In this document: positions 24,852 to 33,100 of the stretch, piece after piece
Layout: every line of letters starts with the position of its first letter
Position numbering within the stretch: the first letter of the stretch is position 1
Source of the DNA: JAWPMT01 sp965242775
GTDB taxonomy: Bacteria; Bacteroidota; Bacteroidia; Cytophagales; Cyclobacteriaceae
Assembly: GCA_965242775.1 (NCBI GenBank)
Contig: CBDETI010000034.1
Location: 124,001-188,000, forward strand
DNA length: 64,000 nucleotides
Direction: 5' to 3'
Made by a program: the position numbers and the translations under genes
The notes under the pieces: model-generated
What the model was told of the DNA's origin: nothing
Seen by the model: the letters and a program-made list of their open reading frames with translations, nothing else
The model's database searches: none

Positions 24852-25961
24852 TTACCCGGTCACGATTCCAGCCTGTTCAACATCATACACCTCCACCATC
24901 ATAGTCTTTCCCCGAAGGATCTCCTCTCCAACTTTCTGAAACTTGTAACCGCCACTGACATCTGCTAGCACTTCCTGCAATTTGCCTGACACCAGAAGTT
25001 GCGAAGAATAGTGATGGCATTTAGAAAGTAACCGGGCCGTCGTGTTTAGCACGTCCCCTGAGTAGGTAATATCTCTCTTCACCACGCCAATTTCCCCTGC
25101 CGTGACGCTACCAAAATGAATCGCTGCTTTGAAGTCCGGTACCAAACCGTATTTTGCCTCATACTTGTCGCGCAACCCTTCCATGTGCTCTCTAATGTCG
25201 AAGTAACATTTCAGACAGGAGGCTTCTTGTACCCCTTGGGTATAATTCCAAGACACAACCACCTCATCCCCGACATACTGATAGATCATCCCCTCATTGA
25301 ACACAATGTCATTGGTAATGTCTGCATAGAAATCGCGTAGCAAGGAGTAATATTTTTTATTGCCGAGTTTTTCCGCAATGGTTGTAGATCCGGTTATATC
25401 CAGGAACATGAATATCCGGGTTTCACTTTGTGGAATTTGATACTTCCCCTTAATAAAGGTCCAAAGCTGACCCGGACCGAATTTGTCGTTCACCTGCAGG
25501 AAAAATTGCGTAAAGAGTGTCACGATCCCCCAGACAATAAGGTTTTTAATATGCACTGTATTAAATACATAGCTTATGAATTGCTCAGTGCCAATATCAT
25601 TCTGAAAGGGCCAATATCCTGACAATAGTTTAGTGAAAAACAGACCTAGGAAGAAGGTAATAAACGCCACTATCGCAGCGAACGCCGCCCCCACCGCCAA
25701 CAGGGTATATCCATAAGGTCGATTTTTCAGGCGCTCATTGACAAAAAACACGAGGAAAATCCCGCCAAAAACACTACCCATAAGGGCAGCGGCTACATTA
25801 AAAGTAAAATTGGTAATGAAGTCATACTCAGCGGCGGGCCCGCTCGATAGGTGAGATTGCAGCAAAAACCAGTCATACAAGGTGATAAGTACCCCTACTG
25901 ATAGCCAGGCAACGATGATAGTCAGCAATCTCCGTAGTTGTATTTTCAGGCGTTTGGACAC
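24852..25961 (-). CDS. Membrane-bound class III adenylate/guanylate cyclase
   Basis: A 369-residue protein with four predicted transmembrane helices in the first 160 residues (about 11-31, 46-75, 86-110, 140-158) and a class III cyclase homology domain (about 180-360). The two metal-binding aspartates are D188 (FLDITGST) and D232 (VGDEVV). The transition-state pair is N306 and R310 (NTTAR). D297 (KRDITY) occupies the adenine-specifying position, while the partner lysine seems to be Q228 (IYQYVGDE). The enzyme is therefore probably active and more likely to make cAMP than cGMP, but base specificity is uncertain. The start is GTG. It stands alone, 55 bp upstream of the BASS gene on the same strand. 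Confidence 0.88.
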   Translation of the reverse strand: MSKRLKIQLRRLLTIIVAWLSVGVLITLYDWFLLQSHLSSGPAAEYDFITNFTFNVAAALMGSVFGGIFLVFFVNERLKNRPYGYTLLAVGAAFAAIVAFITFFLGLFFTKLLSGYWPFQNDIGTEQFISYVFNTVHIKNLIVWGIVTLFTQFFLQVNDKFGPGQLWTFIKGKYQIPQSETRIFMFLDITGSTTIAEKLGNKKYYSLLRDFYADITNDIVFNEGMIYQYVGDEVVVSWNYTQGVQEASCLKCYFDIREHMEGLRDKYEAKYGLVPDFKAAIHFGSVTAGEIGVVKRDITYSGDVLNTTARLLSKCHHYSSQLLVSGKLQEVLADVSGGYKFQKVGEEILRGKTMMVEVYDVEQAGIVTG

Positions 25962-26060
25962 TCGGGTAAGTTCCGAATTTCGAGATACATGACAAAATAG
26001 TGGTCGTCAAATAAGCTGTGGTCTTTCAAAAGCACGACAACCCACTCAGACGCAATCGCC

Positions 26061-26068
26061 TATTTTTG
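26061..26068 (+). promoter_or_regulatory. -7 promoter element of the propeller lipoprotein
   Basis: TATTTTTG is a perfect TAnnTTTG box 23 bp before the ATG at 26092. No good -33 TTTG is seen at the expected distance. Confidence 0.5.
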
Positions 26069-26091
26069 CCGTTCACAAAAACAACAAAACA

Positions 26092-27387
26092 ATGAAATCC
26101 TCACTAAAAATATTTCCCATCCTTTTGATGGGATTTTTACTTGTCACATGCTCAGATCCTGACTTGGAAACACTGGAAACGATTGAGAAATCCAATGAAG
26201 ACCCCACGGAATCCGCACCTCCCAATGGTCGCAAACCAAAAAAGACCTTTGGCGGATACTGGGGTAGTGAAAAGTCTGGATCTAGACTGACAAAAACGAA
26301 TTATGACGACCACATGATCTACTACACCCATGATAGCTGGTCCTATGACCGCAAATGGATCATATTTATTTCAGACCGAGATAACGGCAAGTGGAACATT
26401 TTCGCCATGAAAACCTCAAACTACCAGATCTACCAGTTGACGGACATAAATGACTTCAGTACAAACATTGGATCTCAGGGCCGATCTACTGAGGATGTAG
26501 TGCTCTCGAGGACGCGCAATTACCTTTATTACATTCGCGCCAATAACGGCAGTTACGTGAAACTAGTAGAAATGAATTTTGGTAAGCTCCTTGCCGATGC
26601 CGTTGCTGGAACTGTCAAAAGTCCTTCAAATTACGAACGGGTGTTCCGCACGTATTCCTCCAACAACGTCACCACGACCGGTGGCATCTCCTTGGACAAA
26701 AATGAATTATATGTTTATACAGGCTTAGATTACGGGAGCACTACCAAATTAAATAGGGTTCGCATCGCCAATGGTGCATCAAACACTGCCCACACTTCCT
26801 ACAAATTCTCCATTGGACACATTGCCGCAAATCCCTGGGTATCTAATGAAATCCTCTTCGATTACAAGAAGCATCCAGGTACCCCGTATGACTATACACC
26901 GTCGCAGCGCATACATTTTGTCCGAGGTGATGGGGGCTCCTACCGCAGAATTTACCAAAGAGGTAACGGTGAAAACCCGACGCATGAAACCTGGGTAAAT
27001 GCCAACACGATCGGATTCAACATCACACTTAGGAATGATAGCGATACCGAGGTGAGAGGTTACTTCCAAATATCAAAGTGGAACGCAGGTCTCGTACGCA
27101 AGGCTAGATGGTCCACAAGTAGCAACGACGAGTACAGCCACAACACGAAACGATGGGGATATTCAAATGAATACATTCTGGATGTTGTACAGGTAAAGGG
27201 CTGTGGATCAAATTGTACCTACGCGACCAAACAACTCTATCGGGTTAATACCTCCAATGGTCAGAAGATTAAGCTCACGAACTTCCTTGACGCCCACGCA
27301 CATCAAAGAGTTCATCCGCTGGGAACAAGTGTTCTATTTGAGAATAAGTCTGATAACCACTACAACCTAAATCTGAAAAACTTGTAG
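26092..27387 (+). CDS. Lipoprotein with TolB/WD40-like beta-propeller
   Basis: A 431-residue lipoprotein: the signal peptide ends in LVTC with Cys20, followed by acidic SDPDLETLE. Repeats of the kind WSYDRKWIIFISDRDNGKWNIFAMKTSN...YQLTD are typical of TolB/DPP-like propeller blades, which read sequence as strands ending in short aromatic-rich motifs. It probably forms a six- or seven-bladed propeller used for binding rather than catalysis; no active-site residues can be pointed to. It is expressed alone, with a good -7 box upstream and a GC-rich hairpin downstream. The low-complexity region at residues 30-50 (polar, proline-rich) is probably a linker from the lipid anchor. Confidence 0.75.
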   Translation: MKSSLKIFPILLMGFLLVTCSDPDLETLETIEKSNEDPTESAPPNGRKPKKTFGGYWGSEKSGSRLTKTNYDDHMIYYTHDSWSYDRKWIIFISDRDNGKWNIFAMKTSNYQIYQLTDINDFSTNIGSQGRSTEDVVLSRTRNYLYYIRANNGSYVKLVEMNFGKLLADAVAGTVKSPSNYERVFRTYSSNNVTTTGGISLDKNELYVYTGLDYGSTTKLNRVRIANGASNTAHTSYKFSIGHIAANPWVSNEILFDYKKHPGTPYDYTPSQRIHFVRGDGGSYRRIYQRGNGENPTHETWVNANTIGFNITLRNDSDTEVRGYFQISKWNAGLVRKARWSTSSNDEYSHNTKRWGYSNEYILDVVQVKGCGSNCTYATKQLYRVNTSNGQKIKLTNFLDAHAHQRVHPLGTSVLFENKSDNHYNLNLKNL

Positions 27388-27399
27388 GTCTGCACCTGG

Positions 27400-27425
27400 A
27401 GGCCCCTGGAAATTCCCTGGGGCCT
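27400..27425. terminator. GC-rich hairpin between convergent genes
   Basis: AGGCCCC (27400-27406) and GGGGCCT (27419-27425) form a 7-bp stem, with GGA/TCC pairing in the loop. It lies between the convergent lipoprotein and permease genes. No T-run follows, so its strength as a terminator is uncertain. Confidence 0.45.
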
Positions 27426-27493
27426 TCCCATTGTCAATCTGAGTTGTATTCGTAAATGCCATAATACATTCCCACGCCCCTCGCCACCCAGGC

Positions 27494-30109
27494 TCACTCA
27501 TCCCTCAGGTATTTTACCGGATTGCTTTGCAAAGCGGACACAAGGTTGGATCCTATCGTTACCAAAGCAATGAGGAAGGCCAACACCAACGCACCCGCCA
27601 CAATCCAGGTGCTAATTCCGACATCATAAGCAAACTGCTGAAGCCACCGTCTTAATGCATAGATCGCTACCGGAACAGCTAACAAGGCACCCAAGGAAAT
27701 GAATATACCAAACTGACGACCAATCAACACGCCGATTTGAGATACTGACGATCCAAGTACTTTCCGGATGCTAATTTCCTTCATCTTCTCCGATACCACG
27801 TAAAGTACCACACCCAGCAAGCCCAGGCAGGCAATGATTATACTTAACGAAGAAAAAATACCAAAGAGCTTCAAAAATCGCTGTTCCTTAGCATACAAGC
27901 CCTCATATCGCCTATCAACGAAATGAAAATCAAAGGCTGCTCCCGGGGCTAATTGCTCCCATTTGTTTTCAATCAATGAAATGTTCTCGATCATATTCTG
28001 ACCCGCTACTCGGACGAAAATATTATCAGGACTGATTCGCAAACCAGGGCGGCTTATCATAAATACGATTGGCTCCATACCCTCATGCAAAGACCTGAAA
28101 TGATAGTCTTCGGTGACACCAATTACTTCTCTGGAATGCCCGCCAATGGTGACCTCCATACCTACCTTTTTATCAGTTGTTATTAAATTCCAGGCGGCAC
28201 TGTTGAGGACAACCGATCTTGATGAATCTACCCGATATGGCTTGAAGAAATTTTGGCCGGCCTTGAGCTTCAGCTGTACGGTTTGGAAAAACCCCTCATC
28301 AACTGCCACTATATGAATGCCGTGTCGCTCTTTCGCGGATATCGCATCCCAGGAAAAACCCCAGGTATTGTTCATAAGGCTCGGCAACTCCTCCCCCGAT
28401 AGGGCCACTGCCTCCACACCTGACACGGTACCTAGTTGATCTCGCAATGTTTCAATTTTCTGCTGAAGAGAGCGGTCCTCCACTTTGATGTTAATTAATT
28501 GCGAAGCTTCAATCCCCAGATTCGCATTGACCATGTATCTCAATTGATCGAAAACCACACCGGTACAAATCAGTAGAAATATGGAAATAGCAAACTGCAG
28601 CGTAACCAAAACTCCCCTAAGCGACTGTTTTTTCCTTTTGACTACCTCTCCTTGCAGCCCTTGCAATGGACTAATTGCTGCCATCACCATCGCCGGATAC
28701 AAACCAGCAAGCAACCCGGAGACGGAAAAGACTACCAAAATGAGCCCAAAAAACTCCAGTGAGAGGAGAATACCAGCATCTATCTCCTTGCCTGCAAGTC
28801 CGGTAAAAAACGGCCAGAGTAAGAGAACAACAACCAACGCTATCAAAAAACTAGCCCCTGACAGTACCAGCAACTCTGTTACGAGTTGCCTGATAATATG
28901 ATTCCGGCCAGCGCCATGAACTTTGCGAACTGCCACCTCCCTTGATCTCCGTGGAATGCGAGAACTTGTGAGATTTATATAATTCATTGTGGCAATAATG
29001 ATGATGAAAATTCCTACCAGGGCGAAAACCCGAACATCCCTGATGTCACCATCTATTCCTGATCGCCTAACACCCGATGAGTGGAGGTGCATTTGTGCCA
29101 AGGGCTGAAGCTCAAAGCTAAGTCGATCACGAAACTGCTCTCCCAACGCATTGGTAATCAGGTTGGGCATGCCCTTGGATATTTCAGATACTACCTGTTT
29201 ATCAGGCACGAGTACAAAAGTATGGAGCCAATTAAAGCCCCAAGACTCGGCAAAGCGGCTATACATGTCAAGCGCATTGGCCATGCTGCCTAATGCATCG
29301 AATGGCAAATCGGTATTGGCAGGAAGTTGTCGCATCACACCATCAATCCGCAGCGTGAGCTCAACGTTGGAGTCGAACACCTTGACAGGAAGTGATTTCC
29401 CCACCGGATCGACATCTTCCCCAAAATACTTTTTGCTCAACTCCTCGGATATGACGACCGTGTTGGGCTCTCGCAAAGCAGTCCGGGGGTCGCCGTATAG
29501 AAACGGCAAGTCGAAAACAGAAAAAACTTCAGCATCGGCCCAATAGAAATGCTCTTCGTAAAACTTGGCATCTTCTAATTCTACAAACACCGGATCCTGA
29601 CCAAACCTGGCAAATGTCAGTTCCTCGCCAAACATACCTTGAAAAGCGTTTTTCAGGGGCGTGGGCGTAGAACGGCTACGTGCATCCTGAACAAGGTCCC
29701 GTGATAGCACTTTATAAATATTATCCACCTGATGATGGTACTGATCAAAGCTCAGTTCGAATGCTACATAGGCATAAATAAACACCACCGTGCAAAAAGC
29801 ACTACCCAGACCCAACATGTTGATCAAAGTAAACCTCCGATTTTTCAACAGGGACCTGACTCCCAATTTGATATAATTGCTGATCATGGTAAGATCGATT
29901 AATGTGATTAATAAATTTGAAACCCGCTTCAACTGATAGGATTTCAGCGATTTCAAAGCAGACCAGGCATACCGCCAGTGAAGTGCCCTGCCGTCACCAT
30001 CTTTCTGCTGCAAGTGAAACCACTCGTGCAAATCGCCTATTACCTCATCCTGAAAGCGTTCTTTAAGCGCCAGTTCCAGCAAAAAATCGATCCATGACTT
30101 TGGACTCAT
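27494..30109 (-). CDS. FtsX/MacB-type permease with N-terminal prefix domain (pair 1)
   Basis: An 871-residue permease. Residues 1-75 form the permease-prefix domain (FLLELALKERFQDEVIGDLHEWFHL). A first transmembrane helix near residue 100 is followed by a large periplasmic MacB-like domain, a central FtsX domain of three helices (about 360-480), a second periplasmic domain, and a C-terminal FtsX domain with the conserved cytoplasmic motif KEISIRKVLG. The layout is a fused pair of MacB-like halves in one chain. No ATPase gene is adjacent, which is usual for this family. It overlaps the PadR gene by 4 bp (ATGA), so regulator and permease are coupled. The cargo is unknown. Confidence 0.88.
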   Translation of the reverse strand: MSPKSWIDFLLELALKERFQDEVIGDLHEWFHLQQKDGDGRALHWRYAWSALKSLKSYQLKRVSNLLITLIDLTMISNYIKLGVRSLLKNRRFTLINMLGLGSAFCTVVFIYAYVAFELSFDQYHHQVDNIYKVLSRDLVQDARSRSTPTPLKNAFQGMFGEELTFARFGQDPVFVELEDAKFYEEHFYWADAEVFSVFDLPFLYGDPRTALREPNTVVISEELSKKYFGEDVDPVGKSLPVKVFDSNVELTLRIDGVMRQLPANTDLPFDALGSMANALDMYSRFAESWGFNWLHTFVLVPDKQVVSEISKGMPNLITNALGEQFRDRLSFELQPLAQMHLHSSGVRRSGIDGDIRDVRVFALVGIFIIIIATMNYINLTSSRIPRRSREVAVRKVHGAGRNHIIRQLVTELLVLSGASFLIALVVVLLLWPFFTGLAGKEIDAGILLSLEFFGLILVVFSVSGLLAGLYPAMVMAAISPLQGLQGEVVKRKKQSLRGVLVTLQFAISIFLLICTGVVFDQLRYMVNANLGIEASQLINIKVEDRSLQQKIETLRDQLGTVSGVEAVALSGEELPSLMNNTWGFSWDAISAKERHGIHIVAVDEGFFQTVQLKLKAGQNFFKPYRVDSSRSVVLNSAAWNLITTDKKVGMEVTIGGHSREVIGVTEDYHFRSLHEGMEPIVFMISRPGLRISPDNIFVRVAGQNMIENISLIENKWEQLAPGAAFDFHFVDRRYEGLYAKEQRFLKLFGIFSSLSIIIACLGLLGVVLYVVSEKMKEISIRKVLGSSVSQIGVLIGRQFGIFISLGALLAVPVAIYALRRWLQQFAYDVGISTWIVAGALVLAFLIALVTIGSNLVSALQSNPVKYLRDE

Positions 30110-30426
30110 GCCTTGTTAGGCATCTGCATCCATAGTCGATCTCGTAGCGATCGGGCTGTTTGCAAGGCTTCCTGGCCCTCACCGGTTATTTTATAAAGTC
30201 GTTTACTTCGCCCCCCTCGCTCCTTACTCGCCCCTCCAACACTGGAAGCCACAAAACCCTTTTCTTCCAGGCGGTACAAAGCAGTGTGAATGGTACTGAC
30301 TGTTACTTTGCGATTGATCTCGGACTCGATTTCTTGCATTACCGAGATACCATAGGCTTCACCATCAAGTATGCCCACAATCAACAAGATCAATTCCTCG
30401 AATTCTCCCAGATGTGTTCCCTTCAT
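30106..30426 (-). CDS. PadR-family transcriptional regulator (pair 1)
   Basis: A 106-residue winged-helix regulator: LGEFEELILLIVGIL, then YGISVMQEIESE and VSTIHTALYRLEEKGFV, which is the recognition helix region, and a wing with GGRSKRLYKITGEG. I chose the ATG at 30424-30426 because the second PadR in this window begins in the same way and the TTG six codons upstream lies inside a promoter repeat. It is the first gene of a two-gene unit with the permease, so it probably controls its own operon through the three repeats just upstream. Confidence 0.87.
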   Translation of the reverse strand: MKGTHLGEFEELILLIVGILDGEAYGISVMQEIESEINRKVTVSTIHTALYRLEEKGFVASSVGGASKERGGRSKRLYKITGEGQEALQTARSLRDRLWMQMPNKA

Positions 30427-30430
30427 TATA

Positions 30431-30517
30431 TTCTTAAATGCCAAACAAATAAAAGCATTACCTTCTTAAATGCCAAACAAATAGAAAAATATTTCATTCT
30501 TAAATGCCAATATAATA
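30431..30517 (-). promoter_or_regulatory. Three direct repeats, candidate PadR operator
   Basis: The sequence TTCTTAAATGCCAA (plus-strand reading) occurs three times, starting at 30431, 30463 and 30497, spaced 32 and 34 bp, about three helical turns. The first two copies extend identically for 21 bp; the third diverges after the core. The array fills the space directly upstream of the PadR start. Confidence 0.7.
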
Positions 30518-30555
30518 GCCAATAAGCCAGATAGACTCCTTTTCCGGTTATCCTC

Positions 30556-31464
30556 CTAGTCGACTGCTACTTTCAAAACATCGAGAAAATTCCTCAAAGC
30601 TGGGTTTCTATTCTCTTTTCTCCACACCGCCGACATGATGGTCCGCTGTGGAATAGCGGTCAATTCAAGAAATCGCACATCCAAATTGAACCCATGTCGA
30701 AGGACACTTGGAACAATTGCCACTCCCATATGATTCTCAACCAATCGAAAAATGGTGCTAGGGTGAACAGATCGATGTAGTACCTTGGGTGAAAACCCAT
30801 GATCGTTGAAAATACTCATCACCAACTCGTAATAGTCATAGCTATAATCCTGTGAAAACAAAATGAAGTTTTCCTCACGCAGCTGACTTACATTCTGAAA
30901 GCCGGAAGCATCCAGTGGATGATTTTTGGGTACCACAATAGCGAAATGATCACGATGAACTTCTTGTCGTTCAAAACCCGGGGGTGTCTGCATCGAGCGG
31001 ATAAACCCGATATCCAGGCGATCATGAGCAATAGCATCCAGTTGTTCTTTGTTTCCCAGTTGCTCAAGGTTCGTGTGCAGTTTGGGGAACTCTTTATTTA
31101 ACGCCATGAGAATCTTCGGCAGTGTTTCATGCATGGCTGATCCGACAAATCCAATTCGTATCTCCCCCTCTTCTCCCTTATCTAAAAGCCGTACGGTTTC
31201 ATAAGTTTGTTTCAGGTGATTAAGAACAAAGGCTATCTCGTCTAGCAGATGTACCCCCGCCTTCGTGAGCCCCATTGTCCGCTTGTTGCGCTTCAATAGG
31301 GTTACATCGAGTACTTCTTCCAATTGCTTGATCTGACGACTCAGGCCAGGCTGGGAGATAAATAACTGCTCTGCCGCTTTACGAAAGTGCAGTTCCTCCC
31401 CGACGGCCTTAAAATATCGCAAATGCCGAAGCTCTATTCGTTCTATTTGATTACTATCAGGCAT
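30556..31464 (-). CDS. LysR-type regulator, likely of the hut operon
   Basis: A 302-residue LysR-family protein: N-terminal winged helix (LRHLRYFKAVGEELHFRKAAEQLFISQPGLSRQIKQLEE) and a periplasmic-binding-like effector domain from about residue 95. The ATG at 31462-31464 is used; a TTG one codon earlier is possible. It is divergently transcribed from hutH, 61 bp away, the typical arrangement for a LysR activator and its target. The effector may be histidine or urocanate; this is inferred from context. Confidence 0.88.
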   Translation of the reverse strand: MPDSNQIERIELRHLRYFKAVGEELHFRKAAEQLFISQPGLSRQIKQLEEVLDVTLLKRNKRTMGLTKAGVHLLDEIAFVLNHLKQTYETVRLLDKGEEGEIRIGFVGSAMHETLPKILMALNKEFPKLHTNLEQLGNKEQLDAIAHDRLDIGFIRSMQTPPGFERQEVHRDHFAIVVPKNHPLDASGFQNVSQLREENFILFSQDYSYDYYELVMSIFNDHGFSPKVLHRSVHPSTIFRLVENHMGVAIVPSVLRHGFNLDVRFLELTAIPQRTIMSAVWRKENRNPALRNFLDVLKVAVD

Positions 31465-31470
31465 CAAGTA

Positions 31471-31517
31471 TTGATTAAAATGGTATTTCTAATTATCAAA
31501 ACTAACAACTTCCTTTG
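31471..31517 (+). promoter_or_regulatory. LysR/hutH divergent control region
   Basis: TTGAT (31471-31475) and ATCAA (31495-31499) form an inverted repeat spanning 29 bp, a plausible LysR site. Downstream are a weak -33 TTTC (31486-31489) and a -7-like TTCCTTTG (31510-31517) 20 bp apart, 8 bp before the hutH ATG. A weak promoter overlapped by the site would fit activation. Confidence 0.4.
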
Positions 31518-31525
31518 TCCTTAGC

Positions 31526-33100
31526 ATGTCAGAAATTGGAGTTTTTAAATACGGCCAGGACTACCTAACTGCAAGCAAGGCATTGGACATAGCCCGTGGA
31601 AAGATTCAGGGCATATTAACCGCCGAAACCCTTGAGAAAGTAGGAAATAGCGCGGCAACCGTTGACGCGATTGTCCAGGAAGAACAAATCGTCTACGGTA
31701 TAAACACGGGATTTGGCCCACTGTGCAATACACTTATCTCAAAAGAAGACACACGGAAGCTACAGGAAAACATACTTAGAAGTCATGCCGTGGGCATTGG
31801 GGATCCTATCGACAAAGAATTATCGAAATTGATGTTGATCCTGAAAGCACAATCTTTAGCTCAGGGATTTTCGGGCATATCTATCCAGGTACTCAATAGA
31901 ATTATCTGGCATGTCGACCAGGACTTGATCCCCGTGGTACCGGAGCAGGGTTCGGTTGGCGCTTCCGGAGATCTTGCCCCCCTGGCACATTTGTTCCTAC
32001 CGCTCATTGGGCTTGGAAAGATCTGGCAAAATAATCGGCAGGTAGATGCACAATCCATCCTCGAGCGGCATGAACTTCCAGTCATTCCTCTGGGTCCAAA
32101 AGAGGGTCTGGCCCTTATCAACGGAACCCAATTCATAGCCGCCCATGCCGTCTTGGTTATAGAACGTCTTCACAATTGTTTGAACAACGCTGATATCCTG
32201 GGCGCAATGATGATTGAGGCGCTGTTAGGTTCTAGCAAACCCTTTCATAATGAACTCCATCGAAGGAGACCCTTTCCCGCTAATGAGCACGTGGCCCATA
32301 GGATCAATTACCTCCTGGAGGGATCAGAAATATTAAAATCACACGCCAATTGCGATAAGGTCCAGGACCCCTATTCACTACGCTGTATACCCCAGGTACA
32401 CGGTGCTTCGCGGACGGCATGGCTTCACTTGAAAGAGTTATTAGAAGTAGAGCTTAATGCTGTCACTGACAATCCGGTTATAATCAACAAAGACTTAACC
32501 ATCAGTGGCGGAAACTTCCATGGTCAACCGCTTGCGCTACCACTCGATTATGCAGGGTTAGCTGCTTCCGAGCTAGGAAATATTGCAGACAGGCGAATAT
32601 ATCTTTCTCTTGAGGGAGCCGTGGAAGGCCTGCCTAAGCTACTTATGTCAGATACGGGTATCAATTCCGGATTTATGCTCTGCCAATACACTTCGGCAGC
32701 CATCGCCAGCGAAAACAAAAGCCTCCTTTTCCCCGCCAGTGGTGACAGTATCCCCACTTCCTTGGGGCAGGAAGATCATGTAAGTATGGGCTCCATATCG
32801 GGCAGGAAGACCTTACAGATCATAAAGAATTTGGAGAAAATTCAAGCCACTGAGCTGTTATGTGCCGCTCAGGCATTTGATTATCGCAGGCCCTTGCGAT
32901 CTGGCGAATTGCTGGAAGCTTGCCATGCCATCGTAAGAGAAGAAATCGACCATGCGGAGGAAGATCGCATCTTCGCAACAGACATAGAAAAAGCACTTGA
33001 TATTGTGCAGGAAAAGAAACTTTTAGCCATCGTAACACAGCTGGAAAATGAGCACCCAAACTTTAGAACCCCAATACATGACGCCTTCGAAGTTTATTGA
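31526..33100 (+). CDS. hutH: Histidine ammonia-lyase
   Basis: A 524-residue enzyme that deaminates histidine to urocanate. The Ala146-Ser147-Gly148 triad (GSVGASGDLAPLAH) cyclises to the MIO cofactor, and the YGINTGFG motif (57-64) contributes the catalytic tyrosine loop. Family length is about 500-510. First gene of the hut operon; its 3' end overlaps the hutU reading frame. Confidence 0.96.
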   Translation: MSEIGVFKYGQDYLTASKALDIARGKIQGILTAETLEKVGNSAATVDAIVQEEQIVYGINTGFGPLCNTLISKEDTRKLQENILRSHAVGIGDPIDKELSKLMLILKAQSLAQGFSGISIQVLNRIIWHVDQDLIPVVPEQGSVGASGDLAPLAHLFLPLIGLGKIWQNNRQVDAQSILERHELPVIPLGPKEGLALINGTQFIAAHAVLVIERLHNCLNNADILGAMMIEALLGSSKPFHNELHRRRPFPANEHVAHRINYLLEGSEILKSHANCDKVQDPYSLRCIPQVHGASRTAWLHLKELLEVELNAVTDNPVIINKDLTISGGNFHGQPLALPLDYAGLAASELGNIADRRIYLSLEGAVEGLPKLLMSDTGINSGFMLCQYTSAAIASENKSLLFPASGDSIPTSLGQEDHVSMGSISGRKTLQIIKNLEKIQATELLCAAQAFDYRRPLRSGELLEACHAIVREEIDHAEEDRIFATDIEKALDIVQEKKLLAIVTQLENEHPNFRTPIHDAFEVY

